A stretch of DNA of 64,000 nucleotides from Sanderia malayensis (taxonomy: Eukaryota > Cnidaria > Scyphozoa > Semaeostomeae > Pelagiidae): contig RQOL01000861.1 of NCBI GenBank assembly GCA_013076295.1, positions 744,001 through 808,000 on the forward strand, written 5' to 3'. Shown one piece after another: positions 23,801-33,325 of the stretch. Each line of letters begins with the position of its first letter. Position 1 is the stretch's first letter. The notes under the pieces are model-generated. The model saw only the letters and a list, made by a program, of their open reading frames with translations. It ran no database searches and was not told the origin of the DNA. A program made the position numbers and the translations under genes.

Positions 23801-25034
23801 TGGTGTAAAACACAGATAGCGGCTAGTGACACCACTATTGCACCACACAGATTCATACAGCTTTGGAGCGGAATATTTTGCAAGCAATTTGGACCACATT
23901 CATGCTGCCCACGACTGTTCATGTACCCCGAGCTATGGGCGGATTTGATTAAATCGGCATTTCGCAATGAAGGCTTTCGTAATGTGCTACCACATAACTT
24001 GTCTAGAGCATCGCAAAGAGGCATTATTTTCATCCACAGGTCGCTTGGAACTTGCCATGCCAAAGAATCGCAATAAAGATACTTCTTCCTTTTGATATCT
24101 ATGTCAAGTAGAGTCCAATGGCAACCTTTTCTGTTGGAATCACTTATAAATGTTGTACCGTCACTGTTCTTCCCGATATTTACAATAACCAAGAGATGTT
24201 CGATATTTAGATTCGTTGGTGTTAGTTGAATTTGATTACTCAAAATGTTTGAAATGACTGCTTCGGTTTCATTTAAAATAAAAGCTCGAGTGTGGGAACC
24301 TTTGCAGTTCAAAAGGTCTACAAAAGCCCGCATCAATCCCATGCTAAACCATCGGTTGCAACAAATGCTGGCGATATCTTGCGTAATAATATACCTATTA
24401 TAAATAACAGCACCGTTGGAATTCTCTTGCAATATCGAAAATAGTTCCTTCACGGCCAAATTATCGGGTTGTAGACAATTTTCAGAGGGTAAATGTAACT
24501 CCTTCTTAAACCATCTTTTCTCTTCAACGACACATTTTTGCATTTCTTTATGCGAGTGCAATCGTTTGAGCTGTTCCAATTCCGCGAGTCCGAATATGCC
24601 AATCTGATTAAAATTAACAGCTTTAAAATTATTTCTCAGATCTGTAAGAACATGTATAATTGAATCACATTCAGATAATGATGGGATAAAATCTAGTTTC
24701 CAAATATCTTTGCAAATTCCATCTTCTGATGTCATCAATTTGTACGATGTAACACTCCGAACAGCTGGAAATCTGATGTCCTCAAACAACTTCCGCGGTA
24801 TTATGTCAGTGGGTCTTTCGAGTAGCATCTGTAAAAGATTTGTTATTTTGCGAATACACTTTCATAACACTTTGTAAATTTTAGATCAGAAGAAATCACC
24901 TTGAACATCTAAGAATATTGATTACAAATACAATATTAATATACAATAAGTTATGGTCCTCATGCCTCACAGGTCTAATAATTATAATAGGAACTTACCC
25001 TCAGTGCAATCTTTGAGGTTTTACTAAGTTCCAT
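20836..25034 (-). CDS. Ulp1-C2H2-MULE transposase-SWIM protein
   Basis: Four exons: 25034-24999, 24828-23167, 23063-22912 and 22798-20836, about 1,270 residues, with all phases closing and no internal stop. Exon 2 (residues 13-566) holds a C48/Ulp1-like cysteine protease: His in KGCHWTLLDID, Asp in YCDSLAW, and Gln/Cys in LQSCMNLCG with the usual Q-x5-C spacing. Ser/Thr/acidic linker follows. Exon 3 has one C2H2 finger (CPLC..HKKNKH) and the first half of a second, completed in exon 4 (CYIC..HLHDVH), so an intron cuts the finger. Exon 4 carries the MULE DDE core: Asp in CLDSTHC (about residue 869), Asp in FMSDDADAF (about 931), CSWHVDKN, Glu in MALESFHRV, then a SWIM finger CSCPDY..PCKHIH. 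It would bind its terminal repeats and catalyse transposition in the nucleus; the protease may cleave SUMO-like conjugates. The function of the protease is inferred. Confidence 0.87.
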
Positions 25035-26809
25035 AATGGATTGATTCACAAAAAGAGATAGTTCGAAAATATGTTGTTAATGTCCACCCACAATATTGTT
25101 TGCTGCCTGATAACTCATGAAAAAATCGGTAATTGTTTGAAGTAGCTTTTATTTACTGTTGCAAGTAACATTGACTATGTTTCTGTGTACCCACGTGTTT
25201 TCATACTCTCCCGCTTTTTTATTTGTTATTGAGGGGGGAGATTTCAAATTGAGGCTGTATTTACATCTTTAGTGAAAGGTTCGAAAATTACATGAAGTAA
25301 TCTATTGTCTATGAAGAGGGAGACAGGCAACCTCGAACCCAGGGCCCTTCCAGCTTCGCTGACATGGCCCTGGTACCTACCTGCAAATTTGTTGGGAATT
25401 TATTCCATGTAATTATGCAAAAACATACATGAAGTTAAAATATCAGGGTAATTATAACATAATTAGCGTCGCTCGTGCCTCCACGCCATTTTGTTTCGTC
25501 TACAATTTAGTTTTCTCTGTGACAATTTTGGAATTATTTGGGATTAATGTTTGTCAGATAGTCTTTTTTGTAATTCCTGAATTCCTCCGGGCATATTGCT
25601 GTGCGAATTTTTTATAAAACATCAAAACACACGGAAATTGAAAGTGATTATATCGGTTTTATCCGAATTCAATCGTAATTTTTGAGCAACAGGTGCATTT
25701 AAATTCAAATAATTAAAAATAACATTCCAAGTTGAAGATTAGACCGGAAAGAATATTTATCAAAAGTGTTTGAAACTGAATTTCATAAATTGACAAAGCA
25801 AACTTTCATTTTGGAGGAGTACAACAATTATTTATGTTGAGCAAAATTGGCCTTCACCTATGCCCCCGAACTATTTGTTTTCAGACGTGTAAAAAGCAAA
25901 ATAACGCCTGAATTAAACGTAAAATTTATATATAGCTTTAAACTTGATGTTAATAATCATTTTCAAAACTTTAAGCCTCAAAATTAACAACAAATCAGTC
26001 CAAAAAAATCATACGTTTTTGCTGGGCCTAGGCGCTGTAGACAGGCCGAAGTAAATTTGAAAATATCTCTGTTTGAAAAAAAGAAATGAAGCTATCACCT
26101 GTTTATAATTTTCTCCTGTCATCATCGAAAAGTTTTTAAAATTCTTGTTAGGGTTTTACTCGTGAAGCATAGTACATAACAACAATGCAGGGTCACGTTT
26201 TCTCTCACATTGTCGGCACATTTTCCCTTGTTTTCCTTGCCTTTCTTGAAAATTTATTCTTGAAATTCCCTGGGTCACTAACTTATGCAATTTCTATTGT
26301 TAATTGGTTAGCCAATCACAGTCCATTATTGCGAGGTAGGTACCAGGGCCATGTCAGCGAAGCTGGAAGGGCCCTGGGTTCGAGGTTGTGCCTTTCATGA
26401 AAATTAATTCTTGAAATTCCCCGGGTCACTAACTTATGCAATTTCTATTGTTAATTGGTTAGCCAATCACAGTCCATTATTGCGAGGTAGGTACCAGGGC
26501 CATGTCAGCGAAGCTGGAAGGGCCCTGGGTTCGTAGCCTGCGTGCAGAACTCTACAGTGCGGAGGAGCGAAAAGCAGGAGAAAGCTCCCTGTAGAGTCTG
26601 CGCAACGGCGACCAATTCTGTGTTTTGAGTTCACAGAACCGCGCGTGCAAATTTACGTGAAAAGCCTGGTAATAAGTATTCATCGTGTGCTGTGCACGTT
26701 TCTTCAAGGCCTAAATTTGTTGGAGTTGAGCAGGATTGGCTCAGTTTATAACTCAGTTTGAGATCTTCGTTACGAAATGAAATGATGCGATGAGCGTGAT
26801 TCTGATGTT

Positions 26810-27829
26810 ATGACATCGCAACAAATATGCAGCGTGTGTCATTCAAAACTTGAAAATAAAAACGACAGGAATTTGCTAGAGGGCAAGCACAATTACCTGG
26901 CAGAAATTAAAGATCTACCGTTTCACTGGACATTACCTTCAGGTCACGTTTGCAGACATTGCCTTGCGTATCTGAAGCAAAGAAGGACATGGATTGAAAA
27001 AATCAGACAAGTAGAAAATTTGTTATGGCAGCTTGTCAAGGGAAAATGCATTGATGTTTCTGAAAACATTAATCACCCGAGTAAAGCAAAGCGAGAACGT
27101 GATGAGGAAGAAGATGATGATGAGAACATTCATGATCGAAATATGCCACAAATGATGACCAGCACTCCTAAGAAGCCACCAAAGAAAGTGGTTATTGTAG
27201 CAGATGAAGAGGGCAGATCAATTTCAAATAAAAAAGCTGCAACAAGGTTGCCTTTTGAACCACCACAGTCACAACACAACCTCACCAACTCCAGCAACAA
27301 CCCTCATCAATCATTTCCACACAAGCAAAAACAAACATCTGTAACAATAAGAGCAGAATGGGCCAGCAGTTCCAGGAATCGTACCTTACCAAGTGATCTT
27401 GTCCCAGTTGGTGTGATGCTATGCAGAGGAACATACAGACAAATAGCCAGAGCCTGTTGGCAGGTCCCCTTGATCCAGTGCCATTTGGTGGATTTATTTG
27501 TGAAAGAAGTAAACAAAGAATGCGAGACTTTGTCAAGAAAAGGCTCAGAAAAGAGACCTCAGCCACTAAGCATTTTAAGAAAGACAGGAAAAGAAGATGT
27601 TTTGAAGTTTAGCTTTGAAAAATTTGAACACGAGTTGCAGACAAGAGCCCCACTATTTCATGGTGTATTGAAATCAGCTGCAAGTCACAGGCGAAAAAAA
27701 AATCAAAATACAAAGTTTTTGATGCAGTCCACATGCATGGCAGCTGCCATATGTTTGAAAAACAGATGCCCATCTATGACTGTCATACAGCTGATCATAA
27801 GCATCATTTTGCAACATTCTGGAATTATG
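26810..27829 (+). CDS. Cys-rich (ZAD-like) transposon protein, first exon
   Basis: Open for 340 codons from the ATG at 26810 to a splice donor (ATTATG|GTAGGTG) at 27830. The N-terminus is a cysteine module: ICSVCHSKLENKN, then a spacer with LLEGKHNY, then HVCRHCLAYLKQR, a CxxC...CxxC pattern like zinc-binding ZAD-type domains. A Lys/Asp/Glu-rich linker follows, then a globular part ending LKNRCPSMTVIQLIISIILQ. Proteins of this plan, found in many copies in cnidarian genomes, accompany transposon-like genes; their role is unknown to me. No following exon could be placed before opposite-strand helicase sequence begins, so the gene may be truncated. Confidence 0.65.
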
Positions 27830-28093
27830 GTAGGTGTGAATTTTTTTGTTAAGTCCAAAAATTCAGTTCAGATTGATTTTGAATATATATTATATAAATT
27901 TTGGATGGTCTTTTCGCATCCAATATTAATAACAGTCTGAACTGGCTGAGGGACCATTCTTTGAAGGTGGCAGGGTGGCTCATGGTTTTAGCTGATTGCT
28001 GTTAGCAACTAGATGAACATGAACTAACTGCTTTAACCCTATTTTGGTTGGTTGCCCCCCCCCCCTGTTGGCTTTTAATTAATAACTGCAAAT

Positions 28094-28365
28094 CTAGTAA
28101 ATTCCAGATGGCAGGCCAATCAAGTGATCAGCAACGAACGGAATGGCTTGGAAAACCAGAGACTTGCCATGGCCTGTCGGTGCGCTGTAATAGAGATGTG
28201 CTCTATGCCGAAAGTATTGAGTTAGTCCCATTTTTTGGTCTTCGTTAAGCTTTTCGATATTATTGAGATAGCAAACGTACTTGATACCCTCTTCGAAGTT
28301 GCTATCATTCCATTCATATTCGACTACACCTTTCTGCAAGCTGAGCCAAGCCTCACTCGCCATTA
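28094..28365 (-). pseudogene. RecQ-like helicase fragment
   Basis: From an ATG at 28365 the minus strand encodes a spacer, then LNEDQKMGLTQYFRHRAHLY and SAPTGHGKSLVFQAIP, a Q-like motif plus Walker A of a RecQ/DEAD-type superfamily II helicase, and then FVADHLIG. A possible donor follows near 28108. No DExH box, motif III or later motif is found downstream, where the strand runs into the Cys-rich gene, so this is an N-terminal remnant of a helicase. ATP-dependent DNA unwinding is the family function; this piece could not act alone. Confidence 0.65.
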
Positions 28366-28846
28366 CCCGCAGCACACCTCCCAAAATTAAAACAAAGGAT
28401 AACTTCATGTACGACTGGACAGATATGCGCAATGGATCTTGAAACGAAAAAATGCCTCGACATCCAAACCGAAAACGCCAGAAAACGACGACGACTATTT
28501 TCGTTGAAGGACAAACACAAAACAAACTCTTGAGCTCTGGATAGGCCTAGACAGAAGTGAACCAGAACATCAGAGCTCGAAGTATGGTAAGCATGTGTGA
28601 TTAGGTGTACAGTTTGAGTTAATCAGGACTTGGTAGAACAAGATTTTTATAATTTTGGGAAAAAATTTATTCACATTGCCGTGGGTTTGCCCTTGAGCCC
28701 TGGTCCACAAATCATGTTGAGTCTGTTTTTTATTTCAAATTGAAAATAATAGGCTAGGGTAGGCCTAGCCAGGCCTATTATAATAGATTTTAGGAAACAA
28801 AATATAATCAACATTGCACTTCCTCCGTCTCTAAAAAAAGTGTTTA

Positions 28847-31400
28847 TTAAACAACCTTTAGTTCATAACTTTTGAACAGATTGAGCATACTCCAATGGGA
28901 TCCACATTTGGTTGGAGATCCTACGATGGTCTTCTGTTCTGGATTTTTGGTTACATTCAAAATGAATAACATTGATTCCAAAGACGAAATCTGATAATCT
29001 AATGCTGCTAACTTAGTGACGATTTCATTGACTGTTAACTCCAGGAAATGGCTTTGTTGGATTACTTTTATTTTGCTGCTCATCGTATTCAAAATTTGAA
29101 TGAACGGGTCAAACGTTTGTAGAGTCAGCCAGCGGGAACAGCAGAGATCTGCAAGGTCAGCAGTGGTTGTGAACGGATTGGAAATCACTTTACCATTTGG
29201 ATTGGACCACAGTCAGAGGCGGATATTATGGGGGGTTTGGGGGGGCGAACGACCCCCCAAAAAATTATTTGTCGGTGAATGTTAACTTTTTTCGGCATTT
29301 TGTCGGTATTTACTTAGACAGATTTTTACTATGTATTCTTGAAAGTTTCTTAACTTACAAGCGACGTAAACGACGAAATGGTGCCTGACATCCTAACAAA
29401 GGCTGATGGAATCCTTACTATAATCAAAGTTCGAGTTTGTGCTCATGGTGGTCATATTTGATCAAATAATGCAACCGACAAACATCCTGAGCAAAATACT
29501 ACAAGGCAGTGAGATTGACTTGGCCGAAGCCCTTCTCTTTATCGACACATGCATTAGGGAAGCCCAAGCATTAAGAAATGATCCTAAGTTTGATGAGTTT
29601 ATTGTTCAAGCGAAAGAAATCGCAGAGGCAGAAAAGTCAGGAACAGAATATGATTTTGCAAGCCGAAGAGCGAGAAAAAGGATTGGACGAGTGGTGCTCA
29701 GATGAAGCACTATCTGAACCAAAAGATAGTGACTTTTGACTTTTTTTTCAAGTGTGACGTTTTCTTCCAAACGAAAGGCACAAAGTTCAAAGATCTTCTA
29801 ATTGTAACTGAACTCTAATTTATTTTCTAAATTGTTCACATTTTAAAAATCTCGAGAGGTAAAAAAGTAGCAAAGCCCCAAAACCTTGATAGGGGCTTCG
29901 CCCCTTGACCCCAACCAGAGCTCTAACTTTCGGTTTCTTGGTTTAGAATTTTGTCGGCAAATCGCCACTATTCGCCCCATTTCGTGAGAACGATTTCCCC
30001 CAAGCTTGCAGAATGTTGAAGTCATTCCTTTTGGATTCGATTGTTTGGCATGCTGTTTGGCATTCTGTTAATGAAAGCATACGTGTTATTTTATCCAGCG
30101 GTTGCGATTTTGTAACCGTAACTTTGGCATAGGTAACATCCATGGCACGATGAACATGCGGAAATTGTATCTTCAGGAGGTCACGTCTGCTTATTTTGTT
30201 GTACACATATTGATTGAGAAGGGCCTGAAATTGAATAAAATAACTTAGATGTGAGGAAAAGGTGATAAACTGCACCATGTATAGACAGGTATATGGTAAT
30301 AAAGACCTTTCAATTGATACTTGAATTTACTTTTACGATTTCATCCAAAAAACAGTTCGGTTTGCTTAAGATAGATCAAACCTTTGTTTTCATGCCACAC
30401 AGCCACGAAATCCTTTCCCTTTTGTATCAATTTTGTCTGTTGTATTTGTTATTAAACATTGTTTATATGTAGCTTTTAATAATGTATATTTAAATGTAGT
30501 TTTAGTTTTGTGTCTTATGTCCCCTGGGCTTAGACGTGGATTCCTGCTTCCCGGTGGTTATCGTCCTTGTTTTGTAGCTCAGTCAGTTTACAAGTCATGT
30601 TCTTGTAAATTTTTATATTGAATACATAAAAAAGATATAACATAGTACTCTGTCATGATTTTTAAACCACTGTCAACTCAACGCCGGAATTTACGTTGAT
30701 TTATTCTTAGAAGTTGTCCATGTCGAAAACCAAATACGTATGTCTTTTTCCGTTTAACAACTGCTTTCTACTTTTTTTTCTACTTTTTCTTTACAGTATG
30801 TTGCAAAACAACTCAACAGTTCGTTACAAGATGGATAAACACTCAAGAATTGATAAAGCATTAGTTTTATTAAACGTTTTTTTTCAATTTAATGTTGACT
30901 ATCACTGTAAAGTGAATTTTTGCTGGAAATTATAGGGTATATATAATGATTAGTGTTACAATGCTCGTTTTTTTACTGACAACTCGTGACAAAATGAAAA
31001 AAATTAAAGTCACTAACCTTTGAAACTGGTGTTAGAATGTTACCGGATGCCTTTTTTGTTGGTGGTCCATTGTCCTTGTAGGGTTGCTTCCTTTTTGGAG
31101 CTGAAAAATTTATTGTCGTTATGAACAAACAAACAAGCTATAACTGTATCGACAAACAAACAAGCTATAACGTTTTTGAGCGAAGGGGGTCAAAAAGCGT
31201 GATACAGTATACTTGAAAAAATCAATTTAAAATGAATCTTCCCTAAAAAGAGGCCAAACAGGCCTAAACACTCATTTTATGTTTGGGATGTCAGAAAATT
31301 TGATGATCAGGAACTTTGATGGAAACCATAGATTAGAAGTTTGAAAATTTAAAAGATGCGTGTTACATACCTTGGCAGTGAAGTTTTCTTTCTGACATTT
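28847..31400 (-). pseudogene. Ulp1-like gene in the 5.4-kb element, split by hAT
   Basis: Exons on the minus strand: 31400-31373 (ATG, MSERKLHCQ), 31101-31017 (Lys-rich, PKRKQPYKDNGPP), then about 30224-29950, and after a hAT-like insertion 29204-28847. The last piece reads SNPNGKVISNPFTTTADLADLCCSRWL, then LFILNVTKN and CGSHWSMLNLF. This parallels the protease region of the MULE gene at 24828-23167 (NSNGAVIYN, DIASICCNRWF, KGCHWTLLDID). The catalytic His is present; the Asp and Gln/Cys blocks are not found before the stop. It is a truncated C48-like protease. Its relation to the neighbouring MULE protease is direct but divergent. Confidence 0.6.
29205..29945 (+). mobile_element. hAT-like relic inside the Ulp1-like gene
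   Basis: The left border is near CAGAGGCGGATATTATGGGG (from about 29213). A reading frame at 29439-29705 encodes PTNILSKILQGSEIDLAEAL and an acidic helical stretch, resembling the DUF4371/ZMYM-type region of hAT transposases. The right part has GGGGCTTCGCCCCTTGACCC, a sequence style common near hAT ends. The right terminus and a target duplication were not identified, so limits are approximate. Confidence 0.5.
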
Positions 31401-33325
31401 TCTTGCGGTGCGATTTAAATGATAAAAAAAATTCCCGCGTTTTTTATCCTGTAAAAATTCCCGCGTTTTTTATCCTGTATTTTTATTTGGTTGTTGTTGT
31501 CGTTCTTGGGAAAATACAAAGATTTGCATTTTCATTTGTCTATTTTCGTGGTCGTTTTCGGTCGTTGGCTATTCTGCGAAAACTGATATGTCACGGATCT
31601 GAACGAGCCCGAAATGTGACTAGTCGGTTTTCGCGGATAACTGTATGGTGCTACATGAAGTTTGGCTATTGTTTTAATTTTGGGAGGTGTGCTGCGGGCA
31701 ATGGCGAGTCCAAGCCTCATACGACGCCATTTTGAAATAATGTTTGTTACACGCAAAACACGCTGAGCACAATAGTTAAATCGTGTAGCCAATCACAGAC
31801 GGTTCCACAATTTCTGTGAACTCAAAACACAGAATTGGTCGCCGTTGCGCAGACTCTACAGGGAGCTTTCTCCTGCTTTTCGCTCCTCCGCACTGTAGAG
31901 TTCTGCACGCAGGCTATGGGTTCGAGGTTGGGAGACAGGCTCCCGCTAATGGCTAGTCCTGAGTAAAACTAGTAGCAAACACGATGGCCGGGCCGGGGTT
32001 GTTGTTAGATGAGCAGGCAAAGTAAGTTGTTACAGCAGTTAAGTTAATTAATAAATGGTATTTTCAAGCAGCCGTTTTCAAAACAAATTTGAAATGAAAC
32101 AGATAAGGAGAGCTGAAGGCGTGCGTTTTACTCACAACACACATAGGCCAGGCCAGACAGAAATTAAAAACATAAAGCTGCTACGGAACCACCAGTTTAA
32201 TTTTTTGTCCATTTGGAATTTTGGAACCATCGTGTTTCAACAGAAAACTTTTAACACATCTGACTATGATAATAAATTGCTATGCAGAATATTGCGATTA
32301 GTTCTATTTTATTTCTCCAACTTGAAAACACTGTGTAGCAACTTGGCGTTCCAGCCAGACGTGATGTAAAAGTAATTCGTTTTGATAAGACTGGACTGAC
32401 AACAACTTAGCAGCATCAGATATATCTTAAAAAGCCAACTCTGAGCGTAAATAGTCCATGTAGATTATGAAAACATCTCTGCATTCTCTCACGCACAGCA
32501 TATGCGACTCCTCTCCTCAGTCAAGTCAAATGCAAAAGTATATTTCATCTCGACACTGATAATCCCCGTTGTTTGCTTCCGCTCTCCGCCGCGGCTGATC
32601 GCCCTCCCGCAGTTTGACGTCACGACCAAAACTGCCCCAATTCAGACCCCAATTACTCCCCCCAAATCGCTTTCTAAAATTATGAAAAAAATTTTAAAAT
32701 TTGTGAAAACACTTTAATATTTATGCCTTGGGATGCGATTTTTAATTAATTAGTTATTTATTGAGCTAGACGGAGTGGAGCAAAAAGCTACAATACACTT
32801 CAATACAAAAACTTGAAATGGGTCCTGGTTATTACGTCACGTTTGTCGCAGTTGAAATGGCAAAATCGACGACTTTGCGGGCTTGTAAAAACAATTCTAC
32901 TGGATCAATTTTCATTCTGGAAACGGTTTTATGATCAGTTCGAATAGGTTTACCATGAAATGCAAAAAAATCATATCACTTTTTTTTATTGCAGTAGGCC
33001 TTTAAGGCAGCATTGTTTTCTCTTTGATCCCTGTCATCGGAGATTAGCATCGTCTCAATTTCACAACAACGCGAATCACTGTTTATCTGTTTATGAAAAT
33101 ATAGTAATGTCGGAGGAGGAATATGTTTGCTGCTAGTCTGTATATCTGCTGGAGCAAAATCGCCAGCATACACTGCAAAGAGTAATGCATTTTGCTGCAG
33201 CCTATTTTCCGAATTTTCAGGCATTGTTTTTCACATGCAGGCAACCTTTGATTAACCATACGTCTTAAGTTTGCCGTTTTAAAGTAAGACCACTTAGAGA
33301 AAGCACAAAAGCGTTTGAATGTGTT

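Larger units (their letters stand above)
26534..31916. mobile_element. 5.4-kb element, perfect 105-bp TIRs, 8-bp TSD
   Basis: 26534-26638, starting TAGCCTGCGTGCAGAACTC, is repeated inverted at 31812-31916 without a difference that I can see. The octamer TGGGTTCG flanks both ends (26526-26533, 31917-31924). Inside are a plus-strand Cys-rich gene, a minus-strand helicase piece and a minus-strand Ulp1-like gene broken by a hAT-like relic. An 8-bp duplication fits hAT, P, Zisupton/KDZ or some MULEs; no DDE transposase core was recognised, so the superfamily is open. The perfect repeats suggest a recent insertion. Confidence 0.85.
25328..31930. mobile_element. Non-autonomous MULE-like element, 9-bp TSD, copy 1
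   Basis: The ends are CAACCTCGAACCC (25328) and its complement (to 31930), in a terminal repeat of about 54 bp. The nonamer GGAGACAGG flanks it at 25319-25327 and 31931-31939. The right terminal region is tandemly duplicated: about 148 bp ending at 26388 is repeated to 26533. A 5.4-kb element then inserted in the second repeat. Net of that insert the element is about 1.2 kb. A clean sister copy, 1,059 bp in opposite orientation, is at 41350-42408. Frames inside have no recognisable domains. Confidence 0.85.
20205..31957. mobile_element. Autonomous-type MULE with Ulp1, 9-bp TSD
   Basis: The 58-bp terminal inverted repeat begins ACTAGCCATTAGCGGGAG. The left copy is 20205-20262. The right copy is split: 31940-31957 and 25288-25327, because another element (25328-31930 plus one duplicated target) landed inside it. 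Rejoined, the two repeats differ at one position by eye. The host nonamer CCTGAGTAA flanks both ends (20196-20204, 31958-31966). Without the insert the element is about 5.1 kb and carries the minus-strand transposase gene 25034-20836 and a PHD exon. A 9-bp duplication with these domains identifies a Mutator-like element. Confidence 0.88.
19738..33001. mobile_element. TTAA-flanked element 2 (host of the MULE nest)
   Basis: The ends AGGCCTACTGCAAT (19738) and its complement (to 33001) are flanked by TTAA at 19734-19737 and 33002-33005. Arms share TTTTTTTGCAT and TAACCAGGAC blocks over about 200 bases. Removing the MULE insertion with one target copy (20205-31966) leaves about 1.5 kb, close to the size of TTAA element 1, whose ends (AGGGCTACTCC) are similar. 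No transposase is recognised in 19738-20204 or 31967-33001; a frame at 32055-32369 has no known domain. Confidence 0.7.
17316..33325. other. Outer palindrome split by a six-layer transposon nest
   Basis: The right arm is continuous at 33002-33325. The matching left arm is in pieces: 17316-17346, 17534-17551 and about 19312-19560, sharing AAACGCTTTTGTGCTTACT, ACTTTAAAACGGCAAAC, GGTTAATCAAAGG and GATGCTAATCTTCG. The gaps in the left arm are a TA-flanked MITE and a TTAA-flanked element. The centre of the palindrome holds another TTAA-flanked element with everything inserted in it. The original unit was therefore only about 0.6 kb. Confidence 0.75.
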
